From NCBI GenBank assembly GCA_016234445.1, contig JACRBT010000016.1, positions 1 to 64,000 of the forward strand: a stretch of 64,000 nucleotides of DNA, given 5' to 3'. Positions 10,464-19,082 of the stretch are shown in pieces (within the stretch, counting starts at the first letter, position 1; each line of letters opens with the position of its first letter). The position numbers were made by a program, and so were the translations under genes. Below the pieces are notes generated by a model. It did not search any database, had not been told where the DNA came from, and saw only the letters and a program-made list of their open reading frames with translations. Source of the stretch: Chloroflexota bacterium (GTDB lineage: Bacteria; Chloroflexota; Dehalococcoidia; Tepidiformales; Tepidiformaceae).

Positions 10464-12362
10464 TTACCAGCTGCCGCCACCGCCACCGCCGCCACCGCCG
10501 CCGGAACTGCCCCCGCTGAAGCCGGAGCCGCCGGAACTCCCGGGCGAGCTGCTGATCGTCGATCCGACGCTACTGGAGAAGGAGTGCATCCCGGAGGCGA
10601 ACGCCAGCGCCTGGAAGCCGGCCGCCCCCGTGTACCAGCCCGAGACGGCTTGATCGACCTGGTCGTCGAGCCCTTCGAGCGCCTTCGCCCACTTGTCGAC
10701 GCAGCCGAAGACCATCGCGTAGGGCAGGTAGCGGGCGAAGTCGTTGAGGATGTTCTTGTCTTCGTTGAACTCCTGCCGCCGGGTCTCGGCGGTCGCGACG
10801 TAGAGGCGGAAGCCGAGCACCCGGCGGAGCGCCTCGCTACCCGCGGCCGTGCGCCGGGCCATCGTCCGGGAGATGGCCATCAGCAGAAGCCCGCCGAGGA
10901 TCACGGGCATCCCGATGAGGGCGCGCCCGGCGAATCCCCCGAAGGCCAGCGTCGCACCCGCCCCCAGGATCACGACGGCGACCCCGGCGCCGATCCAGAG
11001 GGCGCGGGCGGTCGAGGGCTTTCGCGGGAACCACTTGCGTTCGGCCGCGTCCTTGTAGAGCTGGTCCTGGGCCTTCGCGAGGTCCTTGTAGAACTTGTTC
11101 TTCAGCTCCGAAAGCTTCACTTCGTCGCCGTCGTCGAAGAGGCCGCTGAAGACCGTCCGTTCGTATTTCTGCAGCTCCGCATCGTCGGTCCGCGTCTTCG
11201 TCAGCGTCCAGTCGGTCTTCCCGAACCAGCCCTTCTTCGGGATCTCGGTGATGTGGAGGTAGCCACGGACGGCGAGGTCGACCACGGTCGCGGTGATGTC
11301 GAGGGTGTCGGCGCGCTCGTCGAGGACGACGCCCATCTGGCCCGGGCGGAGGCGGTCCGGGGGCGTGTATTCGACGACGATCGGGTCCTTCGCGAAGAGC
11401 GGCCGCGTCTGTTCGCTGGGGTCGTTGGTGAGGTAGAAGAGGCTCTTGTAGCGGCGGTCGCGGCCGTGGCGCCACCACGCCCCCACGACCCCCACCAGCG
11501 ACAACACGCCGACCAGTCCGGCCCCGCCGAATTCGATGGGATCGAATTCGAAGTAGTCGTCGATGCTCGGGCGGTCCTTCGTCAGGATCGGCGGCACGTC
11601 GACGACACCCTTCGCCCAGGCCACGGCGACGGTCAGCTCCTCGTTAGGATGGAGGCTGCGGCTGGAGCTGAACGAGGCACTGCTCCCCTGGAGACCGCCG
11701 CCCTTGCCCGCCGGGCACTGCGCGGTGGACTGGTAGCCCTGGTAGCAAGCCACGGCCGTGATCCCGCCCGGCAGGTTCACGGTAACCGTCACCTGCTCCA
11801 TCGTCGCCTCGGGCCAGGTCCCGGTGACGTTCCAGTAGAGCTCGTCGTGGTCTTCGAATGGGTTCAGCGCCCCCTCGATCCGGTAGGTCAGGTGATAGGA
11901 CTGGCGGCCGCTGATGACCACATCCGGGTCGCCGATGCGGACGCGCATGCGGCCGTTCTCGTGGCTGGTCTTCGTCTCCACCGGCTGGCCGCCGCCGTCG
12001 GTGACCACCATCTCCCGGTAGCGGTAGACGCGGTCGCTCCCCGATGGGCAGGGATAGAGCGGCTGGGGCTCGTCCGGCGGCGGCGGCAACCCGCAGGGCA
12101 CGCGTTCGAACAGGTCACGGTAGATGCCGTGCCGTTCGATGGAGCCGAAATCCACGACGATCACCTCGTCGACGTCGACCGTCCCGTCGGCCTCGACGTC
12201 GTAGGTGGCGGTGAAGGAGGTAATCGCCCAGCCGGCCTGGGCGCGGGCCCCCGCCCCATAGGCCAGCGCGCCAACCACGGCGGCGGCGACGATGAGGACT
12301 CCAGCCACGGCGCCGAGCGATGTTCGCCTGGCGGGGGACCCGGTGCGATAAGACAAGTTCAT
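10464..12362 (-). CDS. DUF2207 domain membrane protein
   Basis: 632 residues. An N-terminal signal/anchor (near 18-38) precedes a large external domain starting ITSFTATYDVEADGTVDVDE, a typical DUF2207 opening. A transmembrane segment near 290 and a pair near 490-530 follow, with a cytoplasmic region between. The C-terminus is an extreme Gly/Ser tract (GFSGGSSGGGGGGGGGG), which is common in this family. Function unknown. It converges with the GDPD gene, their stops only 3 bases apart, and is divergent from the molybdenum hydroxylase operon. Confidence 0.88.
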   Translation of the reverse strand: MNLSYRTGSPARRTSLGAVAGVLIVAAAVVGALAYGAGARAQAGWAITSFTATYDVEADGTVDVDEVIVVDFGSIERHGIYRDLFERVPCGLPPPPDEPQPLYPCPSGSDRVYRYREMVVTDGGGQPVETKTSHENGRMRVRIGDPDVVISGRQSYHLTYRIEGALNPFEDHDELYWNVTGTWPEATMEQVTVTVNLPGGITAVACYQGYQSTAQCPAGKGGGLQGSSASFSSSRSLHPNEELTVAVAWAKGVVDVPPILTKDRPSIDDYFEFDPIEFGGAGLVGVLSLVGVVGAWWRHGRDRRYKSLFYLTNDPSEQTRPLFAKDPIVVEYTPPDRLRPGQMGVVLDERADTLDITATVVDLAVRGYLHITEIPKKGWFGKTDWTLTKTRTDDAELQKYERTVFSGLFDDGDEVKLSELKNKFYKDLAKAQDQLYKDAAERKWFPRKPSTARALWIGAGVAVVILGAGATLAFGGFAGRALIGMPVILGGLLLMAISRTMARRTAAGSEALRRVLGFRLYVATAETRRQEFNEDKNILNDFARYLPYAMVFGCVDKWAKALEGLDDQVDQAVSGWYTGAAGFQALAFASGMHSFSSSVGSTISSSPGSSGGSGFSGGSSGGGGGGGGGGSW

Positions 12363-12447
12363 CTCCGCCCCTTATGATCGACCCTACGCCGCTCGCGCCG
12401 GGACCACCGGCCCGGGCTCCCCATCCTCCAACCGACAAGGAAACTGC

Positions 12448-13323
12448 ATGGAAGCATTCGCTTACGTTGCGCCGAAGTCACTGGCCGAAGCCTACACCGT
12501 CCTCGCGAACGGGAAGAGCAGCCAGTTGCTCGCCGGCGGAACCGACGTCATTGTCCAGCTTCGCGAAGGGCGTCGCCACTGCGACCAGGTCATCGACCTG
12601 AAGCACATCCCCGAACTGATGGGGATGCGCTGGCTGCCCGACGGCACCCTCGAAATCGGCGCCGCGAAGCCGCTCGCCGAGATCTACGAAGACGCCGAGG
12701 TCGCCCGCCGCCTGCCCGGCCTCATCGACGCGGCTTCGCTGATCGGCGGCATCCAGGTGCAATCGCGGGCGAGCCTCGGCGGCAACCTTTGCAACGCCAG
12801 CCCGGCCGCGGATTCGCCCCCGGCGCTGATGGTGCTGGGCGCCCGGCTGGTCATCGGCTCTTCCTCCGGGACGCGTGAGCTGCCGGTCGAGCAGTTCTTT
12901 GCAGGCCCCGGCCGGAACGTCCTCGCCCCCGGGGAACTCCTCCTCGCGGTGAAGGTGCCCCCGCCGGGCCCCCACGCCGCCTCGTTCTACCTCCGCTTCA
13001 TCCCTCGCAACGAGATGGACATCGCCGTCGCCAGCGCCGGGGCCTTCCTCCGCCTCGACGCCACGGGGGGCCGGATCGAAGCCGCCCGCGTCGCCCTTGG
13101 CGCGGTCGGCCCGACGCCGCTGATGTCCGCCGGGGCCGCGGCCGCGCTCGTCGGGCAGGCCCCGACGCGGGAAGTGTTCGAAAAGGCCGGCGCGGCCGCC
13201 GCCGAGACCGCAACCCCCATCACCGACATGCGCGGTTCGGCCGCCCAGCGCCGCCACCTCGTTTCCGTCCTTACCATCCGCGCGCTCGAAGGGGCGCTCC
13301 AGCGAGCACGGGAGGCCCGCTAA
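12448..13323 (+). CDS. molybdenum hydroxylase, FAD-binding subunit (CoxM/HcrB-like)
   Basis: 291 residues. The FAD-binding fold is marked by LLAGGTDVIVQLREG near 29 (pyrophosphate site) and by SLGGNLCNASPAAD near 108 (second FAD motif). The length fits the medium subunit of xanthine dehydrogenase/CO dehydrogenase family enzymes. It passes electrons from the 2Fe-2S subunit to FAD. It is the first of three genes in the standard M-S-L order, with a 3-base gap to the next; AGGAAA precedes the ATG. Confidence 0.93.
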   Translation: MEAFAYVAPKSLAEAYTVLANGKSSQLLAGGTDVIVQLREGRRHCDQVIDLKHIPELMGMRWLPDGTLEIGAAKPLAEIYEDAEVARRLPGLIDAASLIGGIQVQSRASLGGNLCNASPAADSPPALMVLGARLVIGSSSGTRELPVEQFFAGPGRNVLAPGELLLAVKVPPPGPHAASFYLRFIPRNEMDIAVASAGAFLRLDATGGRIEAARVALGAVGPTPLMSAGAAAALVGQAPTREVFEKAGAAAAETATPITDMRGSAAQRRHLVSVLTIRALEGALQRAREAR

Positions 13324-13326
13324 CTC

Positions 13327-13812
13327 ATGCGCCGAAGCCAGGTACAGGCCCGCATCAACGGTGCCGACATCGATTTCCTCTGCGAACCGCGCCAGAGCCT
13401 CCTCGAAGTGCTCCGGGACGAACTCGGCCTCACGGGCACGAAAGAAGGCTGCGCCAACGGCAACTGCGGCGCCTGCAGCGTCATGCTCAACGGCCGCATC
13501 GTGAACTCCTGCTGCGTCCTTGGCGTTGAAGCCGAGGGCGCCGAGGTCACGACCATCGAAGGCGTCGCCCATGGCGACCAGCTCCACCCGCTCCAGCAGG
13601 CCTTCCTCGAAGAGGCGGCCCTGCAGTGCGGCATCTGCACCCCCGGTTTCATCATCGGGGCCAAAGCCCTGCTCGACCGCGAACCCAACGCCGACGAGCA
13701 GCGCATCCGCCACTGGCTTGCGGGCAACCTCTGCCGGTGCACCGGCTACGACAAGATCATCCGCGCCGTCCTTCGCGCGGAAGAACACATGCAGGAGGCA
13801 ACAAAGGCATGA
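13327..13812 (+). CDS. molybdenum hydroxylase, 2x[2Fe-2S] subunit (CoxS-like)
   Basis: 161 residues. The N-terminal plant-type cluster motif is CANGNCGACSV near 42-52 with a distal C near 64. The C-terminal cluster has CGICTPG near 103 and NLCRCTGY near 138. It shuttles electrons from the molybdenum site to FAD. Its stop overlaps the next ATG (ATGA), which indicates translational coupling. Confidence 0.95.
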   Translation: MRRSQVQARINGADIDFLCEPRQSLLEVLRDELGLTGTKEGCANGNCGACSVMLNGRIVNSCCVLGVEAEGAEVTTIEGVAHGDQLHPLQQAFLEEAALQCGICTPGFIIGAKALLDREPNADEQRIRHWLAGNLCRCTGYDKIIRAVLRAEEHMQEATKA

Positions 13813-16073
13813 CGACGATCGAGAAGCCCACCTACACGATCATCGGCACCCGCCCCATCCGCCCGGACGGCGTCGAAAAGGTCACCGGGAAGGCCCAGTA
13901 CGGCGCCGACATCCGGCTCCCGGGCATGATCTTCGGCCGCGTCCTTCGCAGCCCCCACGCCCACGCCCGCATCCGGAGCATCGACACGAGCGCCGCCGAG
14001 TCCTTCCCCGGCGTCCTCGCCGTCCTGACGCACGCGGACTTCCCCGTGGCCGCCGACCGGGTTGAGGAACTCGGGGAGACGGCCGTCAACCTCAAGGAAC
14101 TGAGCGAGAACATCCTCGCCGCCGGCAAGGCGCTCTACCGCGGCCACGCGATCGCCGCCGTCGCCGCCGCGAACCCCCACGTCGCCGAAGAGGCCCTCAA
14201 GCTGATCAAGGTCGACTACGAGCTGCTCCCGCCGGTCACCGACGTCCGCGACGCCATGCGCGAAGACGCGCCCCTCCTCAACGAAAACCGCTACACGAAG
14301 GAACTCGGCGGGGCCAAGAGCGACAAGCCATCGAACATCGCCAGCCACGTCCAGTTCCAGTCGGGCGACATCGCCGCCGCCTTCGCCGACGCGGACCACG
14401 TCGTCGAGCGCGAGTTCACAACGAAGATGGTCCACCAGGGCTACATCGAGCCCCAGAACTCGACCGCGAGCTGGAACTCCGACGGCACGCTCGTCATCTG
14501 GACCAGCACCCAGGGGGCGTTTTCGGTCCGCGCCCAGCTCTCCGAAATCCTCAAGATGCCCGTCGCCCGGATCAAGGTAGTCCCGATGGAGATCGGCGGC
14601 GGCTTCGGCGGCAAGCTCCCCATCTACCTGGACCCCGTCGCTGCCCTGCTTTCGAAGAAGTCGGGCCACCCGGTGAAGGTGGTGATGAACCGGACGGAAG
14701 TGTTCGAAGGCACCGGCCCCACGAGCGGCACCTACATCAAGCTCAAGGCCGCCGAGAAGGGCGGCAAGCTCACGGCGATCGAAGCCACGCTCGCTTACGA
14801 GGCCGGGGCCTACCCCGGCTCCTCCGTCGGCGCGGGGGCGATGTGCATGCTTTCGCCATACAACATCGAAAACTTCAAGATCGACGGCTACGACGTGGTC
14901 GTGAACAAGCCCAAGACCGCGGCCTACCGCGCTCCCGGCGCCCCCGCCAGCGCCTTCGCCACCGAGAGCGTGCTGGACGAACTGGCGAAGGCGGCGAAGA
15001 TCGACCCCCTCCAGTTCCGCCTCCAGAACAGCGCCCACGAAGGCACGCGCATGGTGACCGGCGTCCCCTTCCCGCGCATCGGCCACGAAGAGGTGGTGGA
15101 GGCGGCCCTCAACAGCGCCCACTACCGCTCGCCGATCGAGGGCCCTTACCGTGGCCGCGGCGTCGCCTCCGGCTTCTGGTTCAACGCCGGCATGCAGTCC
15201 AGCGTCGTCGTCTCCGTGAACACGGACGGCACCGTCAACCTGACCGAGGGCTCGACCGACATCGGCGGGACCCGCGCCTCGTTGGCGATGCAGCTCGGGG
15301 AGACGCTCGGCATCCCCTACGACACCATCAAGCCCACCGTCGTCGACACCGACTCAATCGGCCACAACGACGTCACCGGCGGCAGCCGGACGACCTTCGC
15401 CAGCGGCATGGCCGTCTACGAAGCCGGGATGGACGTCCAGCGCGAGATGCTCAAGCGGGCCTCGAAGCTCCTGAACGCGCCCGAGACCGACCTCGTCTAC
15501 GAACACGGCGGCGTCCACGTCGTCTCCGACCCCGCGAAGAAGATGTCGTTCAAGGAGATCGCGGCCCAGTCGGCGCGCACCGGCGGCCCGATCAACGGCA
15601 AGGGCTCGGTCCTCGCGCGCGGGGCCGGCGCCGCCTACGGCACCCACATCGTCGACGTCGAGGTCGACCCGGACACGGGCAAGGTCACCATCCTCCGCTA
15701 CACGGCGGTCCAGGATGTGGGCACGGCCATCCACCCCGCCTACGTCGAGGGCCAGATCCAGGGCGGCGCCGTCCAGGGCATCGGCTGGGCCCTGAACGAG
15801 GAGTACTACTACGACGACACCGGCCGGATGGCGAACTCCAGCTTCCTCGACTACCGCATGCCGACCACCCTGGACGTGCCCCTGATCGACACGATCCTGG
15901 TGGAAGTGCCGAACCCGGGACATCCCTACGGCGTCCGCGGCGTGGGCGAGGTCCCGATCGTGCCGCCGCTCGCCGCCGTCGCCAACGCGATCGCGGACGC
16001 GACCGGGCACCGGTTTACGGACCTGCCGATCTCGCCCCGTCGCGTCGTCGAGGAACTGCACGGGCTCGGGTAG
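13809..16073 (+). CDS. molybdenum hydroxylase, molybdopterin-binding large subunit
   Basis: 754 residues. The start overlaps the 2Fe-2S gene. It has the family's RPDGVEKVTGKAQYGADI opening, EIGGGFGGK (molybdopterin site, near 258), TAAYRAPGAP near 370 and the conserved glutamate in RGVGEVP near 713. The active-site loop is AYRAPGA, not AYRCSFR of form I CO dehydrogenase, so the substrate is more likely an N-heterocycle, aldehyde or aromatic compound. It hydroxylates its substrate with water-derived oxygen. The complex is probably cytoplasmic; no Tat signal is seen. Confidence 0.92.
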   Translation: MTTIEKPTYTIIGTRPIRPDGVEKVTGKAQYGADIRLPGMIFGRVLRSPHAHARIRSIDTSAAESFPGVLAVLTHADFPVAADRVEELGETAVNLKELSENILAAGKALYRGHAIAAVAAANPHVAEEALKLIKVDYELLPPVTDVRDAMREDAPLLNENRYTKELGGAKSDKPSNIASHVQFQSGDIAAAFADADHVVEREFTTKMVHQGYIEPQNSTASWNSDGTLVIWTSTQGAFSVRAQLSEILKMPVARIKVVPMEIGGGFGGKLPIYLDPVAALLSKKSGHPVKVVMNRTEVFEGTGPTSGTYIKLKAAEKGGKLTAIEATLAYEAGAYPGSSVGAGAMCMLSPYNIENFKIDGYDVVVNKPKTAAYRAPGAPASAFATESVLDELAKAAKIDPLQFRLQNSAHEGTRMVTGVPFPRIGHEEVVEAALNSAHYRSPIEGPYRGRGVASGFWFNAGMQSSVVVSVNTDGTVNLTEGSTDIGGTRASLAMQLGETLGIPYDTIKPTVVDTDSIGHNDVTGGSRTTFASGMAVYEAGMDVQREMLKRASKLLNAPETDLVYEHGGVHVVSDPAKKMSFKEIAAQSARTGGPINGKGSVLARGAGAAYGTHIVDVEVDPDTGKVTILRYTAVQDVGTAIHPAYVEGQIQGGAVQGIGWALNEEYYYDDTGRMANSSFLDYRMPTTLDVPLIDTILVEVPNPGHPYGVRGVGEVPIVPPLAAVANAIADATGHRFTDLPISPRRVVEELHGLG

Positions 16074-16076
16074 ACT
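16071..16076 (+). promoter_or_regulatory. -10 box overlapping a stop codon, leaderless
   Basis: TAGACT begins with the TAG stop of the large subunit and ends 6 bases before the ATG at 16083. It may give the protease/MoaD pair its own start besides read-through. Confidence 0.4.
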
Positions 16077-16082
16077 GCCGCC

Positions 16083-16442
16083 ATGGGCGTCACGGTCACG
16101 TCCGTTCGGGGAACCGCGGTCGGGCCCTCCGGCGAGGAGGGCCTCGACTTCCTCGTTGACAGCGGCTCCCAGTACACGCTCCTGCCAGAGGCGGCCTGGC
16201 GCCGGATCGGCCTCCTGCCGGTACGCCGCCAGCGGTTCCGACTCGCCGACGGGACGCTGATGGAGCGCGACATCTCCAACTGCGTCGTCCGCCTGGTGGA
16301 GCTGGGGGAGACCCCGACGCCCGTGGTCCTCGGGCAGCCGGGCGACGTCGCGCTCCTCGGCGCGGTCACGCTGGAGGAGCTTGGGCTCGTCCTGAACCCG
16401 TTCACGAGGACGCTCCACCACGCCGCGCTCCTGATGGTCTAG
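16083..16442 (+). CDS. retropepsin-like aspartyl protease (clan AA)
   Basis: 119 residues, about the size of one retropepsin monomer. The catalytic triad-like FLVDSGSQYTLLP lies near 23-35, and the flap/C-terminal signature ALLGAVTLEELGL near 93-105. Active enzymes of this type dimerise. It has no signal peptide. It follows the molybdenum hydroxylase operon by 9 bases and ends 2 bases before the MoaD-like gene; a role in maturing these proteins is only a guess. Confidence 0.78.
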   Translation: MGVTVTSVRGTAVGPSGEEGLDFLVDSGSQYTLLPEAAWRRIGLLPVRRQRFRLADGTLMERDISNCVVRLVELGETPTPVVLGQPGDVALLGAVTLEELGLVLNPFTRTLHHAALLMV

Positions 16443-16444
16443 CC

Positions 16445-16708
16445 GTGGTTTCCGTCTGGGTCCCGGCGTTGTTGCGGTCCCTCTGCGGGGGGGCGGCGCG
16501 CCTCGAAGTCGAAGGCGGGACCCTCGGCGACGTCCTCCGTGCGCTCGACCTCCGCTGCCCCGGGCTCTACGACCGCGTCGTGGAGGGCGGCCGCGTCCGC
16601 CCCGAACTGGCGGTGGCGATCAACGGCGAGGTCCTTTCCCTGGCGCTGCACGAGCCTCTCGCCCCGGGGACGGAGCTGACGCTCGTCCCGGCGATCGGCG
16701 GCGGGTGA
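16445..16708 (+). CDS. MoaD/ThiS-like sulfur carrier protein
   Basis: 87 residues with a beta-grasp pattern (RLEVEGGTLGDVLRALD, VAINGEVLS, LAPGTELTLVPAIGGG). The C-terminal GG, which is adenylated and thiocarboxylated in these proteins, is present as GGG. As it follows a molybdenum hydroxylase, supply of sulfur for molybdopterin is the natural reading. The start is GTG. No MoaE or MoeB is visible here. Confidence 0.78.
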   Translation: MVSVWVPALLRSLCGGAARLEVEGGTLGDVLRALDLRCPGLYDRVVEGGRVRPELAVAINGEVLSLALHEPLAPGTELTLVPAIGGG

Positions 16709-16724
16709 GGGGGCTCACGGCCGA

Positions 16725-17339
16725 TTACGGTTGCATCGTGCGGATCATCTTGAGCATGGCGGCGTGCGGCGGCTGGGCGATCCCGGGATAGACGATCACG
16801 AGATAGGTGCGGTCCGCGCCAAGGACGGTGTAGCCCTCGACTCCGTTCGCGGTGTGTTCGTACCAGACCTCCAGCCCGGGCGCGCCCGGGTCGATCAGAT
16901 TCGCGCGGTCGTCCGGGGCCCCGATCCGGATGGGCATCTGGATTACCTGGATCCAGGCGTGGGAACGGGCGTTGATGGCCTCCCGGGTCAGGCCGGCAGG
17001 CTGGGCCCACTGGAGAAACACCTGGCTGTTGGAGTAGTCCTGCCCGGCTTGCCGGTTGTCTGGTTCAGCCTGGACCAGGACCAGCGAGAATCCGGCAGGG
17101 GCATCACCGACCGGCCGCACCGGGAAGCCGGCGATGCGTGATGCCTGTTCCAGCGCGTCTTCGCTGTTGAACGCGCCGACGAGTTTGCCGTTCTCGCGGA
17201 CTTCCACCGTCCCGGCCTCGGTCTTGCTGGTGCCGAACAGTGCCCAGGCCGAAATTCCGAGCGCGCCAACGACGATGGCCGCGGCTGCCACGCGTGCCGT
17301 CTTGCTACGGGCCCATCTGGTCATAGGAACCATCTGCAC
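16725..17339 (-). CDS. membrane-anchored protein of unknown function
   Basis: 204 residues; a start at the later Met (MTRWARSK) is equally possible. One N-terminal transmembrane helix (AAAAIVVGALGISAWALF) is followed by an extracytoplasmic domain. The end (GVEGYTVLGADRTYLVIVYP) recalls small DUF4367-type domains, but I would not assign it. Codon use is a little less GC-rich than in the metabolic genes around it. Confidence 0.6.
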   Translation of the reverse strand: MQMVPMTRWARSKTARVAAAAIVVGALGISAWALFGTSKTEAGTVEVRENGKLVGAFNSEDALEQASRIAGFPVRPVGDAPAGFSLVLVQAEPDNRQAGQDYSNSQVFLQWAQPAGLTREAINARSHAWIQVIQMPIRIGAPDDRANLIDPGAPGLEVWYEHTANGVEGYTVLGADRTYLVIVYPGIAQPPHAAMLKMIRTMQP

Positions 17340-17366
17340 CCAGTGTACTCGTGGCTGTCAAGGGCC

Positions 17367-17753
17367 TCAGCGCCGCTGCGTCAGTTCGATGACGTTGCCG
17401 TCGGGGTCGCGGTAGCGCGCGGAACGGCCCCACGGTTCGTCGCGCGGTCCGTGCACGACTTCCGCGCCGGCCGCGACCGCCGTGGCATGCGCCGCATCGA
17501 TGTCGTCGACCGCGAACGCGATTTGTACGCCCTTTGAGGGGCCATCTGCTTTCCCTTGATAAAGCGCGAAATGGAGGAAGGCTCCGTCCGTCCATGAGAC
17601 AGCCGCATGCCGTCCGCCGATCCAGCGGTCGTCGTCTTCCGCGTGGTCCGATGCGTGCAATTCGAGGCCGAATGCGTCCCGGTAGAGCCGCGCGGAACGG
17701 TCCAGGTCAGAGACTTCGACAACGACAGCCACAAGCCGGTTCTGCCCCGCCAC
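17367..17753 (-). CDS. VOC (glyoxalase/bleomycin resistance) family protein
   Basis: 128 residues with two babbab modules: VVVEVSDLDRSARLYRDAFG at the start and IAFAVDDIDAAHATA near 76, ending with the typical YRDPDGNVIEL. Such proteins bind a divalent metal and act as isomerases, dioxygenases or drug-binding proteins; the sequence does not say which. GGAGG lies 4 bases before the ATG. Confidence 0.85.
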   Translation of the reverse strand: MAGQNRLVAVVVEVSDLDRSARLYRDAFGLELHASDHAEDDDRWIGGRHAAVSWTDGAFLHFALYQGKADGPSKGVQIAFAVDDIDAAHATAVAAGAEVVHGPRDEPWGRSARYRDPDGNVIELTQRR

Positions 17754-17787
17754 GGACGCCTCCTACAAGGCTGTGAACGGCCGCGTT

Positions 17788-17815
17788 CCCCTCGCCCACC
17801 GCAGTGGGAGAGGGG
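17788..17815. repeat. REP-like hairpin repeat, copy 1
   Basis: CCCCTCGCCCAC - CGCA - GTGGGAGAGGGG, one mismatch in the stem, followed by GGCAGGGGGTGA. The same sequence recurs at 57662 and 57724. It lies between an acyl-CoA dehydrogenase and the VOC gene. Confidence 0.85.
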
Positions 17816-17838
17816 GCAGGGGGTGAAGGCCAGCCCCG

Positions 17839-19038
17839 CTACCCCCGCGGCAGCCCCAGGCCGCGCGTGGCGATGATGTTGCGCTGGATCTCGCTCGTTC
17901 CGGCCGCGATCGTCGCCGGGACGGTGGTCATGTAGTCCATCGCCGCCCGGATCTTGTAAGCGCCTTCGAGGCCCTGGGGTTCGCGGAGTTGGCCCTTCAT
18001 CCCGCTGATGTGCATCTCCGTCCAGGAGATCCGCTGGGAGAGTTCGGAGCCGTACATCTTCGTCATGCTCGCCTCCATGTTCGGGACCCCGCCCCGCGCC
18101 TGGATGGCGATGACCGTGAACGAAAGCAGGGCGCAGACGGCGGTCTCGATCGCCCGGTCGGCGACTTCCAGCCGGTAGGGCGCGGCCACCGGGTCGCCGG
18201 CCTTCGTCCGGTCCTGGAGGTAGTGGCTGATCTTCTCGACGGACTTCCGGGCGGCGATGGCGCGGGCGATGTTCGACCGCTCGAAGTCGAGGGTGGTGGT
18301 GCCGACGTACCAGCCGCGGTTCTCTTCGCCGATGCGGTTGCGCACGGGAACGCGGACGTCTTCGAAGAAGACCTCGTTGAAGACGTGGCCGTCCGCCATG
18401 TTGATCAGCGGCCGGACGCTGACCCCCGGCGCCTTCATGTCAAGCAGCAGGTAGCTGATGCCACGATGCTTGGGCGCGTCCGGGTCGGTCCGCGTGAGGA
18501 CGAACATCCAGTCGGCGCGGTGGGCGCCGGAGGTCCAGATCTTCTGGCCATTCACGACATAATCGTCACCGTCGCGGATGGCGCGCGTCTGCAGGCTGGC
18601 GAGGTCGGAGCCGGAACCCGGTTCGCTGAAGCCCTGGCACCAGGCCACTTCGCCGCGGAGCATCGGCGGGAGGTGCTCGGCCTTCTGTTCCTCGGTTCCG
18701 TGGAGCATGATCGTCGGGCCGACGAGGTTGAGCATCTGGCGGCTCGTCGGCGCCTGGGCTTCGTGCAGCTCCTGGTTGAGGACGAACTGTTCGAGGACGC
18801 TCATGTCGGCGCCGCCGTACTTCTTCGGCCAGGCCGGCGCGAGCCAGCCGTTGGCCCCCAGCTTGTCCAGCCACCCGCTGATGCGCTTCTCGCGGGCGGC
18901 CTCGCGGGCGGGGTCGGTGTCGCCGCCGCCGAGTTCGCCTTCGTAGGATTCGCCCTCGGCGGGCTGCCAGTTCTCGTGTACGAAATTGCGGACCTGCTGC
19001 CGCCACGCGGCGAGCTCGGGGGTGTCGTTGAAACGCAT
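17839..19038 (-). CDS. acyl-CoA dehydrogenase
   Basis: 399 residues with all three ACAD domains: an N-terminal helical part, the middle FAD-facing strand region (QGFSEPGSGSDLASL near 138, NGQKIWTS near 163) and the C-terminal helical part ending GTSEIQRNIIATRGLGLPRG. In MCAD the catalytic Glu sits just before the GT; here it is Ala, as in FadE-like relatives that use another base. It oxidises an acyl-CoA to the enoyl-CoA and passes electrons to ETF. The substrate is unknown. Confidence 0.93.
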   Translation of the reverse strand: MRFNDTPELAAWRQQVRNFVHENWQPAEGESYEGELGGGDTDPAREAAREKRISGWLDKLGANGWLAPAWPKKYGGADMSVLEQFVLNQELHEAQAPTSRQMLNLVGPTIMLHGTEEQKAEHLPPMLRGEVAWCQGFSEPGSGSDLASLQTRAIRDGDDYVVNGQKIWTSGAHRADWMFVLTRTDPDAPKHRGISYLLLDMKAPGVSVRPLINMADGHVFNEVFFEDVRVPVRNRIGEENRGWYVGTTTLDFERSNIARAIAARKSVEKISHYLQDRTKAGDPVAAPYRLEVADRAIETAVCALLSFTVIAIQARGGVPNMEASMTKMYGSELSQRISWTEMHISGMKGQLREPQGLEGAYKIRAAMDYMTTVPATIAAGTSEIQRNIIATRGLGLPRG

Positions 19039-19082
19039 CGTGTCGTCCTGAGTGTGCTAGATGCGGCCGATTCTACACCCCC

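Noticed and set aside
10584-12377. A 597-codon frame opposite the DUF2207 gene
   Set aside because: Compositional shadow of a GC-rich gene; no domain pattern and no ribosome site.
13809-16073. Form I CO dehydrogenase
   Set aside because: The AYRCSFR active-site loop is absent; the loop reads AYRAPGA.
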